Shown here: positions 1-7,653 of the stretch, one piece after another
Position numbering within the stretch: the first letter of the stretch is position 1
How the letters are laid out: each line of letters starts with the position of its first letter
Assembly: GCA_964649085.1 (NCBI GenBank)
Contig: CAZYPN010000018.1
Location: 1-64,000, forward strand
Reading direction: 5' to 3'
Source of the DNA: JADMJV01 sp964649085
GTDB taxonomy: Bacteria; Vulcanimicrobiota; Xenobia; Xenobiales; JADMJV01
DNA: 64,000 bases
Notes under the pieces: generated by a model
Database searches by the model: none
What the model was told of the DNA's origin: nothing
Seen by the model: the letters and a program-made list of their open reading frames with translations, nothing else
Position numbers and translations under genes: made by a program

Positions 1-230
1 CGGGCAACGCGGGCAACGCGGGCAACGCGGGCAACGCGGGCAACGCGGGCAACGCGGGCAACGCCGGTAATGCGGGCAACGCGGGCAACGCCGGCAATGC
101 GGGCAACGCCGGTAACGCCGGCAACGCAGGTAACGCCGGCAACGCCGGCAACGCGGGTAACGCCGCCCCACGCACGGCCGCCAGCTATGGTGGTGGCTAT
201 GGCAGCACCTGGGGTTACGTTCGCCGCTAG
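1..230 (+). CDS. C-terminal part of a Gly-Asn-Ala repeat protein (start outside window)
   Basis: The reading frame that ends at the TAG at 228-230 is open to the left edge. It encodes 18 visible Gly-Asn-Ala triplets (3-164) and then a short tail rich in Gly, Tyr and Arg (APRTAAS, YGGGYG, STWGYVRR). The N-terminus is missing, so no signal peptide or domain can be judged. The simple repeat and the Gly/Tyr-rich end suggest a low-complexity surface or structural protein. A strong hairpin terminator follows 21 nt after the stop, so this is the last gene of its transcript. Function unknown. Confidence 0.7.
   Translation, partial: GNAGNAGNAGNAGNAGNAGNAGNAGNAGNAGNAGNAGNAGNAGNAGNAGNAGNAAPRTAASYGGGYGSTWGYVRR
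3..164 (+). repeat. 9-bp tandem repeat encoding (GNA)18
   Basis: Eighteen consecutive 9-bp units of the form GGC-AAC-GCG run in frame from the window edge. The first units are nearly identical; later ones differ only at third codon positions (GGT, AAT, GCC, GCA). The array starts before the window, so its true length is unknown. Synonymous-only variation points to selection on the protein repeat rather than a pure replication artefact. Confidence 0.9.
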
Positions 231-250
231 ACCCAATTAGAAGTTCAGTC

Positions 251-290
251 CAACAAGTCCCCGGACGCTTCCGGGGACTTGTTGTTTTTT
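251..290 (+). terminator. Rho-independent terminator after the GNA-repeat gene
   Basis: A perfect 15-bp inverted repeat (arms 251-265 and 270-284) with a 4-nt loop is followed by six T residues at 285-290. Textbook intrinsic terminator for the plus-strand gene ending at 230. Confidence 0.95.
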
Positions 291-740
291 GTGCTTCAGA
301 GGGCAGCCGTCTGTCAGCTGGTTTTGGATTTCGCGCCCTTGCCAGCGGGGCGCCGCCAACCGCCTGGCTGAGCGGTGTTAGGTTAGCGGAGAACACGCGA
401 AGGCTATCGCCTGCTGTGCCAATTCTCAAAAGTTCTGTCTTGATTGGCCGCCTTGTAACCCAACTTTTTCAGGGTTTGTGCGGACAATACTTACGAGAAT
501 GGGTCTAACGGCCTGTGAACCGGTCTGCTCGAAGTCCTGCTCCGCCGCTCGTGTTGGAGGTGTTCGATGGTTAACTCCCCAGCATCCGAGAATCGGTAGC
601 ATCGTTTCGCATTGACGGTGCCAGGTCGCATAACGGTGGGTTGCTTGACCCCGAGGGTCACCGCCACACTGTCAAGGCCTCCGCAAGGTCTGAATCCCCC
701 CGGTAGGGGCTTCCCATCGCGGATGGGCGATCGCTCGCTG
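291..740. other. Intergenic stretch, no gene recognised
   Basis: About 450 nt between the terminator and the 3' end of the convergent secreted-protein gene. No plausible coding frame was found; the long plus-strand frame that starts inside it is mostly antisense to the 741-2831 gene. Several small hairpins are visible at 640-735 (for example CCATC and GATGG arms around 714-726), but the sequence does not match the parts of tmRNA, RNase P RNA, SRP RNA or tRNA that I can recognise by eye. Confidence 0.5.
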
Positions 741-2831
741 TCAGCGACCCTTCCGCAGCAGTTCCACGGTAGCGGCCTTGCCGCTAGACCACTTGCCGGT
801 CAGTCGAAACCGCGTCGGTTGCCCCGACAGGTCGCCGGCAAAGCGACCCAGCCCTGGCAACTTGCCGCCCAGGCTCCAGTCCAGCACAAAGGCTCCCGAG
901 GCCGAGTCATAGGACCAGCGCACGGGATAGTATCCTTGGGCATCGGCCATCCGTGGATAGCGCCCCTGGACCACACGCCCACTCATTCGCTCGCGCACCC
1001 AACCCTGACCCCCCGCCAGCAGTCGCACATCCGCAAAGTACTCTGCCGAATTGCGGGCCAGATCGGTGAGTCGATACTCGCCCACCAGGTCACTCACGCT
1101 CATGGCCGGGCCAGTGTAGTGACCCCGAAGGGTGGCGAAACCCTGGCCCTGGGAGGACCCATTGTAGGACCAGGTGGACGGACTCGAGCAGGTCAGACTG
1201 TAGGTGCCCGGCGACAGTGCCACCTGCGGCCGGGACAGCCAGAAAGTCCCACCCTGACCAGGTATCCCCTGGGCTGGCCAGGGTCCGTAGACCTTCCCGT
1301 CTTCGTTGCAGGTCAGGCTGACCGTGCCGGGCGTCGCCCCCCGGCCGGAGTTCCAATGATAGAGTTGCACTTCGTTCAATCGAAACGGCCGCAAGAAGCG
1401 CAGGCTCAACGGGCGCGGAGCGCCCTCGGTGACGCCCTCTGGATTGCTGTTGTCAAACAGCACCTGGTCTTTGGCGGAAGTTGGCAGCGCAGGCGCCACC
1501 AGCGGGATTCGCACCACCTGGCCGCGCTTCAAGCGCACCTCTTGTTGCTTCTCGCTCTGGCGCGTGCGCCAAATCACCCGGGCCTTGCCTTCGCTCAAGG
1601 CCGAGAGTTCCACTGCCGTAGCTCCGCCTGGCTCGAACGTCATCTCATACCAGTGATCCATTTCCGCCCGTTGGAAATGCAACACGGTGCTGCTTGGAAT
1701 CTCCTGCTTCAAAGACCGCTGGCGCAAACCCGTGATGCGTCCTTGGCTGTCTGTCAAAAAGGCCTCCACCGGGCAATCCACCACAATGTGCCCACCACTC
1801 TTCACGATCTGTCGGGCGCCAGCGATCCAGGCCTTGCGTTCCCACGGGTCCAAACCCCTTTGCAAGGCCCGCTGCTCGGCAGGCAGCGCCTCAATAAACT
1901 GACGTTCCGAATCGGTTAACGTCGGATCGGGCTGGCGGTAGGACTTGCCAAACAGTGGATAGTGGTCATCTCCTTCTGCGGCTCGAACCCGCGAAGGCCG
2001 GGGAAGGAGAAAGCGCCTTACCCATTCGCTCATCGTATAGTGGTCGGGCCGCTGATTGGGCCACGGGTCCAACACAATCCCGGTCTGCGTCCAGTCCGAG
2101 CCGCGCGGATAGATGACCACCGCCTGATGATTTCCCTGCGAGGCCTCAATCGGTCCATAGTCAAAGTCGGCCAGGAGCCGACGACGCATCGGGTCCGGGT
2201 CGAACCGCAGTTCATCAAGGAATTTCAAGACCCGTCCCTGATAGCCCCCGCAGCGAAATTCGTTCAGGCCCGGCTCAAACCAGCTGCGCAAATTGTTCAC
2301 CGGTCCGTTGCCGGCCTTTCCGATGGGGATGTTCTCGGCATACAGACGCAAGATCTCTTGCAGAAGGTCGGCATCGGCCGTGGGCTCCAGAATCCCCCGC
2401 ACCCGAACTCCGTCTTCGCCCAAACGATTGGCGTGCACAAAGAACTCGAGTTGACCGTCTATCGGCGGGGTGCTCACGTCGAATTCGGTGACTTTCTTCT
2501 CTGAAAGGCGCTGCTCAAACTCGGCTACCTGGCGACCTTCGCAGAAGATACGTACGCTCAGCTGATGATTGCCACGCGCCAGCAAATGCGGAATCAGATT
2601 GACACGCCCTAGCAAGCGCAATTTCCCCGTATAAGTACCGGTATAGTAGCGTTCGGCCAACTCAGAGCCAAACGAGTCCCGAGGCTTCTGCAATTTGGCG
2701 CCCTGAAGGATCAAGTGCAGCCGATACCCGTGGCTCTGCTCCGCCGTCTCGGGGAAGTCGAACTCCTGAGCCCACCCGCCCCAACTGAGACAGCAAAAAA
2801 AGCACAACCACAATACCACTCGGGTAGCCAT
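741..2831 (-). CDS. Large secreted protein of unknown function
   Basis: 696 residues. The N-terminus MATRVVLWLCFFCCLSWGGWAQ is a clear Sec signal peptide with probable cleavage after AQ, so the protein is exported. The mature part is mostly beta-rich. The middle (about residues 300-370) contains a charged alpha-helical stretch, and the C-terminal third has repeated Trp/Gly-rich strands (for example GTFWLSRPQ, GTYSLTCSS) of the kind seen in extracellular binding modules. Catalytic motifs were not recognised. It converges on the GNA-repeat gene and is divergent from the amidase at 3031; no partner gene in an operon. Real coding is supported by length and signal peptide; function is unknown. Confidence 0.8.
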   Translation of the reverse strand: MATRVVLWLCFFCCLSWGGWAQEFDFPETAEQSHGYRLHLILQGAKLQKPRDSFGSELAERYYTGTYTGKLRLLGRVNLIPHLLARGNHQLSVRIFCEGRQVAEFEQRLSEKKVTEFDVSTPPIDGQLEFFVHANRLGEDGVRVRGILEPTADADLLQEILRLYAENIPIGKAGNGPVNNLRSWFEPGLNEFRCGGYQGRVLKFLDELRFDPDPMRRRLLADFDYGPIEASQGNHQAVVIYPRGSDWTQTGIVLDPWPNQRPDHYTMSEWVRRFLLPRPSRVRAAEGDDHYPLFGKSYRQPDPTLTDSERQFIEALPAEQRALQRGLDPWERKAWIAGARQIVKSGGHIVVDCPVEAFLTDSQGRITGLRQRSLKQEIPSSTVLHFQRAEMDHWYEMTFEPGGATAVELSALSEGKARVIWRTRQSEKQQEVRLKRGQVVRIPLVAPALPTSAKDQVLFDNSNPEGVTEGAPRPLSLRFLRPFRLNEVQLYHWNSGRGATPGTVSLTCNEDGKVYGPWPAQGIPGQGGTFWLSRPQVALSPGTYSLTCSSPSTWSYNGSSQGQGFATLRGHYTGPAMSVSDLVGEYRLTDLARNSAEYFADVRLLAGGQGWVRERMSGRVVQGRYPRMADAQGYYPVRWSYDSASGAFVLDWSLGGKLPGLGRFAGDLSGQPTRFRLTGKWSSGKAATVELLRKGR

Positions 2832-3030
2832 GAGCTCATTGTAATGGGGGCTCGTCTCCTGACTCTGATGCAGGTCATCCTTCCTTGGGCGGCGAGGGCA
2901 ACAGAGTTTTCTGTCGCGCAGGAGCTATCGGGGAAGTATCGCCCATGCGTCAGACCGGCAACATCCGGTCAAACTCCTCGGTCCCTAAACTTGCTAGAAA
3001 GGATCAACGACGTTCATCAGGAGGTTCCCA

Positions 3031-3723
3031 GTGTCCATTGCTCCTCTGGCTGGCAAAAAAGTGGTGATTGATCCCGGTCATGGTGGCCGATTCCCCGGGG
3101 CCGTCGGCCCCGCTGGCACCAAAGAGAAAGACGTGGTGCTCTCGGTCGGGCTCGAGCTGGCCAGCGACCTGGTCGAGCTGGGTGCCGAGGTCAAAATGAC
3201 CCGCAGTGAAGACGTCGAGGTGGCGCCCGGAGCCAGCCTGCGCGACGATCTCAAGGCTCGAGTCGACATCGCCAACAACTGGCCGGCCGACCTGTTTATC
3301 TCCATTCACTCCAACGCTGCCGAGAACACCAGCGCGGTGGGCACCGAGACCTACGTGGCCAAGCAGGCCAGCGACCGCTCCAAGGCGCTGGCCAAGCTGG
3401 TGCAGCAGGCCATGATCGAGTCGCCCGGTTTGAAAGACCGGGGCGTTCGCGCGGCCGATTTCTACGTCATTCGCAATACCACGATGCCGGCCATCCTGGT
3501 GGAAACCGGCTTTATTTCCAACGCCGCCGAAGAGCAGAAGCTGGCCGACCCGGCTGTGCAGAGTCTCTTTGCCAAGTCTATCGGCAAGGGCGTCCAGCAA
3601 TACTTCCAGGTAGAGCCCCACCTCAAGCCCGACGAACCCCGCCAGGAAGGCGCCGAGCCTCCTCCCGAGGAGTATCTGCTGGCCCCCGGCGACCCGCCAG
3701 AGATGCTTTTCGCTACCCGGTGA
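3031..3723 (+). CDS. N-acetylmuramoyl-L-alanine amidase (Amidase_3 family)
   Basis: 230 residues, a single Amidase_3 zinc hydrolase domain that would cleave the amide bond between N-acetylmuramic acid and L-Ala of peptidoglycan. Zinc and catalytic residues are in the expected order: H17 in DPGHGG, E32 in TKEKD, H93 in SIHSNA, and E158 in LVETGFISN. The GTG start at 3031 is chosen because AGGAGG lies at 3019-3024. There is no signal peptide or binding domain; the C-terminal 35 residues are Pro/Glu-rich. Absence of a leader is odd for an envelope enzyme, so it may be exported non-classically, act on internalised fragments, or be released by lysis. The 3' end overlaps the convergent PilZ gene by 11 nt. 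Confidence 0.93.
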   Translation: MSIAPLAGKKVVIDPGHGGRFPGAVGPAGTKEKDVVLSVGLELASDLVELGAEVKMTRSEDVEVAPGASLRDDLKARVDIANNWPADLFISIHSNAAENTSAVGTETYVAKQASDRSKALAKLVQQAMIESPGLKDRGVRAADFYVIRNTTMPAILVETGFISNAAEEQKLADPAVQSLFAKSIGKGVQQYFQVEPHLKPDEPRQEGAEPPPEEYLLAPGDPPEMLFATR

Positions 3724-4435
3724 ACTTATCCACGGTCAGCAACTGCTTGACCAGTTCCAGCAGGCGGGCCTTGGCCTGGGCGTTGGGAGCAAAGACCAAC
3801 CCCAGGCGATATACCCCGTAGTCGGGCTGGCAGCGCCGCACCACGGCTCGCAGCCTCAAGTTTTGGAACTCCACTTCCAGGTCCGAGCCCACGGGAATCT
3901 GCTGCAAACATGCCAGGCGACATCCGGTGGTGCTCAGGTCGTGAATCTTCACCTCTTGAACTCCCTGGTGGTGCAGCCGGGCCGGCAACTGGCAGCGCGC
4001 TCGCATCCACTGGCGCTGGTTGCGTCGGCTCTCTTTTTTGAAGGCCCGCTGCAGCATGGGCTTCACCCATGAGCGCTTCAAAACCTCGACGTCCTCTAGA
4101 AAGCGAATGGCCAGGCTGAACATCTGGGGCCCCTCGCGCCGTACCCAGCGAATGGAGGCGCCGATGGTATCCACTTCGCAGCCGTAGAGAGCCTCGACAA
4201 ACTTTAGCCCGACCTCTTGTTGGGGTCGAATGGCCCTGGCGTTCCAGGGGCCGCGCACCCGCATGCGCAGGCCCTGGGGCCCGGCTTCCACGACCTGGGC
4301 CATGTAGCGCGCTCCCGGAGCCTGGATCTCAAGCTCAAAGTCGCAGCGCACCCGCAGGCCTTCGCGTCGTTCCTGTCCCTGCCACTCGGGGCTGCGGCGC
4401 AGCCATTTCTGGAACAGGCTTTCCAACCACCCCAT
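3713..4435 (-). CDS. PilZ-domain protein with two PilZ-like modules
   Basis: 240 residues. A first beta-barrel module (about 20-115) begins with Arg-rich ERREGLRVRC, and a second (about 138-235) begins RRNQRQWMRARCQ and carries DLSTTGCRL, the usual second PilZ signature (D/NxSxxG). PilZ domains bind cyclic di-GMP through the RxxxR and DxSxxG motifs; the second module looks competent, the first is less complete. Probably a cytoplasmic c-di-GMP effector, fitting the pilus/secretion genes elsewhere in the window. It is convergent with the amidase (11-nt overlap) and divergent from the gene at 4605. Confidence 0.85.
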   Translation of the reverse strand: MGWLESLFQKWLRRSPEWQGQERREGLRVRCDFELEIQAPGARYMAQVVEAGPQGLRMRVRGPWNARAIRPQQEVGLKFVEALYGCEVDTIGASIRWVRREGPQMFSLAIRFLEDVEVLKRSWVKPMLQRAFKKESRRNQRQWMRARCQLPARLHHQGVQEVKIHDLSTTGCRLACLQQIPVGSDLEVEFQNLRLRAVVRRCQPDYGVYRLGLVFAPNAQAKARLLELVKQLLTVDKFTG

Positions 4436-4604
4436 GGCGGATGCATTGAAGCCCGCCCGGCAGATCCCTGGTCGCGGCAGAGAAATCTTGTAACACAGCT
4501 TTTACCAGCTGTTCACATGTCCAGTGGGTTGTTTCTTCTGATTTGAGCCCGGCAGCCTAAGATAAAACCGTCAACGAAAGATTGACTGAACGGGGAGCAA
4601 AAAG

Positions 4605-5132
4605 ATGGAAGAGTTGCTGAACAACCGCCACGAACTGATTCGCGGATTTGCCGCCCTGTTGACCGCCATCGAGCAGGTCAGCAACCTGAGCGGCAACGGC
4701 GCTGCGGCGCCTCGACAGAGCGCAGCTCAGCCCAACATCGTGACGCTTCCCTTCGAGCAGATCAAGGACACGTTCACCGGCTATGAAGAGCATGAGCTGG
4801 CCGATGGCCGCAAAGTACGTCGCTACGACACCGGAGCCGTGCGCATCATCAATCCCAAGAGCCAGGTGATGCAGGAAGAGCGTCCCAACGGCAACCTGCT
4901 GGTGTCTCTGCACTCTGGCAAAGTAATTTTTCAAGAACAGCCCGGCTTCCCGCTGCTGGTCTTCAACAGCGTTCAGGCCGGCCCGCCGCGCCTGGGCCGG
5001 GTGGCCATGGTGCAGTTTGGCAGCGACACCGAACCCTGCCCTGCCTTTCATTTCGAGGATGAAGAAGGCGGCCATTTCGTAGTGCTCGAAACGCTGCGCT
5101 ACATCAAGGTCAATTCCAGGCAAGCCGCCTGA
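4605..5132 (+). CDS. Hypothetical cytoplasmic protein
   Basis: 175 residues, ATG preceded by GGGGAG. No signal peptide or membrane segment. The N-terminal 35 residues are helical; the rest alternates short hydrophobic strands (RRYDTGAVRIINP, GNLLVSLHSGKVIF) and looks like a small all-beta domain. I do not recognise the family. It lies 40 nt before the RHH-ATPase-receiver gene on the same strand, so the two may be co-transcribed, and it could belong to that signalling unit. The repeated pattern of strand-turn-strand resembles proteins with YD/MORN-like antiparallel sheets, but that is only an impression. Confidence 0.75.
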   Translation: MEELLNNRHELIRGFAALLTAIEQVSNLSGNGAAAPRQSAAQPNIVTLPFEQIKDTFTGYEEHELADGRKVRRYDTGAVRIINPKSQVMQEERPNGNLLVSLHSGKVIFQEQPGFPLLVFNSVQAGPPRLGRVAMVQFGSDTEPCPAFHFEDEEGGHFVVLETLRYIKVNSRQAA

Positions 5133-5172
5133 GCCGCTTCTCGGAAATCCTCAACTGGGGTATACTGGTGGA

Positions 5173-6336
5173 ATGTCGAAAAACAAGATCATCCTCTCCC
5201 CCGAAGCCTTGAAGAACCTCCAGGAGTGGATGAAGCGGCGCGGGCTTGCCAGCCGGGCCGAGGCGGTGGCCCTGGCCCTCAGCGAGTGCCTGGAGCGAGA
5301 GTCGGCGGCCAGCGCCAGGCCTTCCACGGGCCTGCCCCCCGAGCCCTACGAGCCCCGCTTTGACAATCAAGAGGCGCTTTGCAATATCCTCGACCTCTCT
5401 GAGCTCGAGTCGGGCGAGATGACGGCGCACCCCCATCCGTTTCGCCTGCGAAACCTGCTCAAAGAGCTGGCGGTGGTGCTTGAGCCCGAGTTAAAGGTCC
5501 GGGGGCTTGAGTTGGAAGTGGTGGTCGACGATACAGTGCCCGAGTTGTTCTGCACCGATCGCCTGCGCCTGCGCCAGATTCTCTTCAATCTGCTCAGCAA
5601 TGCCGTCAAGTTTGCCCCAGGCAGTCCGCTGCGCCTGCAGGTGAGCGGAAACCAGCATCAGCTTGAGATCCACCTGAACGATCAGGGTCCTGGCCTGTCG
5701 CCAGAGGCTCTCGAGCGCCTGCGCAAAAGGCTCGACCTGGGCAGCAAAATGGGGGCGGTCCAGGCCGGAACGCCCCTGGGTTTAACTCTGGCCTATCGGC
5801 TCAGCCATCTGCTCAAGGGCTCCCTGTGGTTCACCTCGGCCACGGGGAGTGGTGGCGATCTACCGGCCGACTGGAAAAGTCCCGAGCAACAAGGCGGAAG
5901 CCATTTCTGGGTTCGGCTGCTGGCCCACGAGGCTGCCCCGCGTCCCAGCACCGAGGGTCTGCACATTCTGGTGGCCGAAGACAATCGGGTCACGCAGCGG
6001 GTGATTCGCGAAACCCTCAATCAAATGGGTCATCGGGTGCACCTGGTGGGCACCGGCAAGGCTTGTTTGGAGGCGCTGGAACTCGAAGAGTTCTCGCTTG
6101 TGCTCATGGACCTCCAAATGCCCGAAATGGATGGGCTCGAGGCCACCCGCAGAATCCGCGCCCGATTTGGCGCTCTGCCCCGGGTTATTGCGCTTACCGC
6201 CCAAACCTTTCCCGAAGACCGAGAACAGTGCTTTGCGGTGGGCATGGACGATTTTCTGGCCAAGCCCGTCAGTCGCGAAGATCTGAAGGCTGCCATCGAG
6301 CGGGTCAGTCGCACGGCCCAGCCTGCCGGTTGCTGA
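5173..6336 (+). CDS. RHH-like / HATPase / receiver protein lacking an H-box
   Basis: 387 residues. Residues 1-43 (KIILSPEALKNLQEWMKRRG and a following helix) resemble a ribbon-helix-helix DNA-binding or dimerisation domain. Residues 65-85 (ILDLSELESGEM) match the segment that normally follows the dimerisation helices of hybrid kinases, but the preceding SHE-R-PL H-box with the phosphoacceptor His is absent. A HATPase_c domain follows (N box LFNLLSNAVKFAP, G1 DQGPGLS, G2 GTPLGLTLAYRL), then a receiver domain (about 264-380) with acidic pocket VAEDN, phosphoacceptor Asp in LVLMDLQMPEMDG, and Lys in LAKPVS. The stop overlaps the start of the next small gene (TGATG), implying coupled translation. 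Likely a signalling protein fed by another kinase rather than an autokinase. Confidence 0.85.
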   Translation: MSKNKIILSPEALKNLQEWMKRRGLASRAEAVALALSECLERESAASARPSTGLPPEPYEPRFDNQEALCNILDLSELESGEMTAHPHPFRLRNLLKELAVVLEPELKVRGLELEVVVDDTVPELFCTDRLRLRQILFNLLSNAVKFAPGSPLRLQVSGNQHQLEIHLNDQGPGLSPEALERLRKRLDLGSKMGAVQAGTPLGLTLAYRLSHLLKGSLWFTSATGSGGDLPADWKSPEQQGGSHFWVRLLAHEAAPRPSTEGLHILVAEDNRVTQRVIRETLNQMGHRVHLVGTGKACLEALELEEFSLVLMDLQMPEMDGLEATRRIRARFGALPRVIALTAQTFPEDREQCFAVGMDDFLAKPVSREDLKAAIERVSRTAQPAGC

Positions 6337-6713
6337 TGTCGGGCGAGCTCGACATGCAGTTCGCCCAGGCCACCTTCAACCTGCTTCGTCACGTGGTCAT
6401 GTCGGCACCGATCCCGGTGATTCAGGCGCTCAAGGATCAGCTCGAGGCGAAATACGAGCAGCTCGTCGAGCCGCTGCATCCGGGCGTAGACTTTCTGGTT
6501 CGCTCGTGTTTGGAGGGCGAGTTCGAGGTGATCTTGCCGATGGTCGAAGGGCTGCTGCAAACCGGATCGGCCCCCAACCTCGAGATGCTTGAGCAGAGTC
6601 TGGCCAGTTTACCGCCCTCGACGAAATCTTCCCATCCCGCGCCCAGCGGTGCCCCCAACGCCTTCCGCCCCCCCGGTCGGGGCGGCTATCGCGACTTTTT
6701 TCGCAACCAATAA
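6336..6713 (+). CDS. Small hypothetical protein coupled to the RHH-ATPase-receiver gene
   Basis: 125 residues from the ATG at 6336, which shares its A with the TGA of the upstream gene, so the two are translationally coupled. The body is alpha-helical (LDMQFAQATFNLLRHVVMSA; VIQALKDQLEAKYEQLVEPL), followed by a Pro/Gly-rich disordered tail ending YRDFFRNQ. No conserved His in an HPt-like HxLKG context was seen, so it is not an obvious phosphotransfer protein. It may be a partner of the upstream receiver protein. Family not recognised. Confidence 0.7.
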   Translation: MSGELDMQFAQATFNLLRHVVMSAPIPVIQALKDQLEAKYEQLVEPLHPGVDFLVRSCLEGEFEVILPMVEGLLQTGSAPNLEMLEQSLASLPPSTKSSHPAPSGAPNAFRPPGRGGYRDFFRNQ

Positions 6714-6747
6714 AAAGGCCCGAGGGCCTACCAGGAACCCTCGAGCC
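6712..6747 (-). terminator. Rho-independent terminator of the nei operon
   Basis: Arms at 6717-6726 and 6738-6747 pair at nine of ten positions. Read on the minus strand the hairpin is followed by five U residues (A run at 6712-6716). It ends the epimerase-nei transcript just before the convergent plus-strand gene. Confidence 0.8.
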
Positions 6748-6820
6748 GAGCGGGGAGGAACCGCGATCGCAGGCAACTTCCGCTTGAAGAAAGTTCTTCC
6801 TGCACGTTCTTGATTTATTT

Positions 6821-7651
6821 TCAAATTCTTTGGCAGCCAGGGCACCAGTAGGTGGCCCGTGCTTCCAGCCCCTGATGACTGCCCACGATGCTCGTCCGGC
6901 AGCGCAGGCAGGGCTTCCCCTTACGGTCATAGACCCAGCTGCGTGGTGCTGGTGACAGCCGGCCCAGGTCGCCGCCGGCGTTTCGCGTGGTGGTGCGCGG
7001 CCAGCCTCCCAGATTGAGCAGCATCAATTCACGGCCGCGCTGAAACAGCGAGAGCCATCCCTCCACCTGCCAGGCCGACCAGGGCGAGACTCCTCGGGTT
7101 GCTTGCCAGGCGGGCTGGCTGCCCTCAAAAGCTCCCAGGAAGCACAGCTCGTTCTTGTAGACATTGCCCAAACCGGCGGCGATCTGCTGGTCGAGCAGCA
7201 CCTCACCCAGGGGTCGGTCGGGCGGGCTGCGTCGCAGTGCCCGCTTGCGAATTTCCTCCCAGTCGGGCTCGGGGCCTAGCAGGTCCGGGCCCAGTTTCGA
7301 GAGCAGCGGGTGACGGCTCAGCTGGCTGCGGGGAAAGACCTCCACGTCTCGCGGCTGCAGGCATACCACCCGGGCTTGAGAGGTTTCCAGCCAAAGCCGA
7401 ACTTCACCCCGGGGTTGCTCCTGATGAAAGGTGCGATGCCAGCGCCCGTGCATGCCCAGATGGACCCGCACAACGTGGTCGTTCTCCAGGTGTAGCAGGC
7501 AGTGCTTGCCCACGGCCTCAACCTGCACCACGCAGGTGCCAGCTTGAAAGAGGCGCTGGCCCGGGCGGCCCTCCAGGCGCAGCAGCGGTTGACCCAGCAA
7601 GGTGTGACGCAGGGCGGGCACCTGCTTGTGAATGGTATCGCCTTCGGGCAC
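6821..7651 (-). CDS. nei: Endonuclease VIII-type DNA glycosylase (Fpg/Nei family)
   Basis: 276 residues. Begins MPEGDTIHK once the GTG at 7651 is taken as start: Pro2 and Glu3 are the catalytic N-terminus of Fpg/Nei base-excision enzymes, and PEGDTI is the Nei-type rather than Fpg-type (PELPEV) signature. The helix-two-turn-helix region (LLDQQIAAGLGNVYKNE) and a C-terminal zinc finger with four cysteines (CLRC and CPGC) are present. The enzyme would excise oxidised bases and nick the abasic site. The longer frame upstream has no matching homology, which decides the start. It begins 2 nt after the epimerase stop, so both form one operon, closed by the terminator at 6712-6747. Confidence 0.93.
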   Translation of the reverse strand: MPEGDTIHKQVPALRHTLLGQPLLRLEGRPGQRLFQAGTCVVQVEAVGKHCLLHLENDHVVRVHLGMHGRWHRTFHQEQPRGEVRLWLETSQARVVCLQPRDVEVFPRSQLSRHPLLSKLGPDLLGPEPDWEEIRKRALRRSPPDRPLGEVLLDQQIAAGLGNVYKNELCFLGAFEGSQPAWQATRGVSPWSAWQVEGWLSLFQRGRELMLLNLGGWPRTTTRNAGGDLGRLSPAPRSWVYDRKGKPCLRCRTSIVGSHQGLEARATYWCPGCQRI

Positions 7652-7653
7652 GG

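Noticed and set aside
480..740. Possible structural RNA with several hairpins
   Set aside because: No match to known core motifs of tmRNA, RNase P, SRP, 6S RNA or tRNA that I can verify by eye, so not called as an RNA gene.
612..1919. Long plus-strand open frame of 435 codons
   Set aside because: Mostly antisense to the 741-2831 gene, which has a signal peptide and continuous domain-like sequence; the plus-strand translation is Arg/Pro/His-rich without domain signs.
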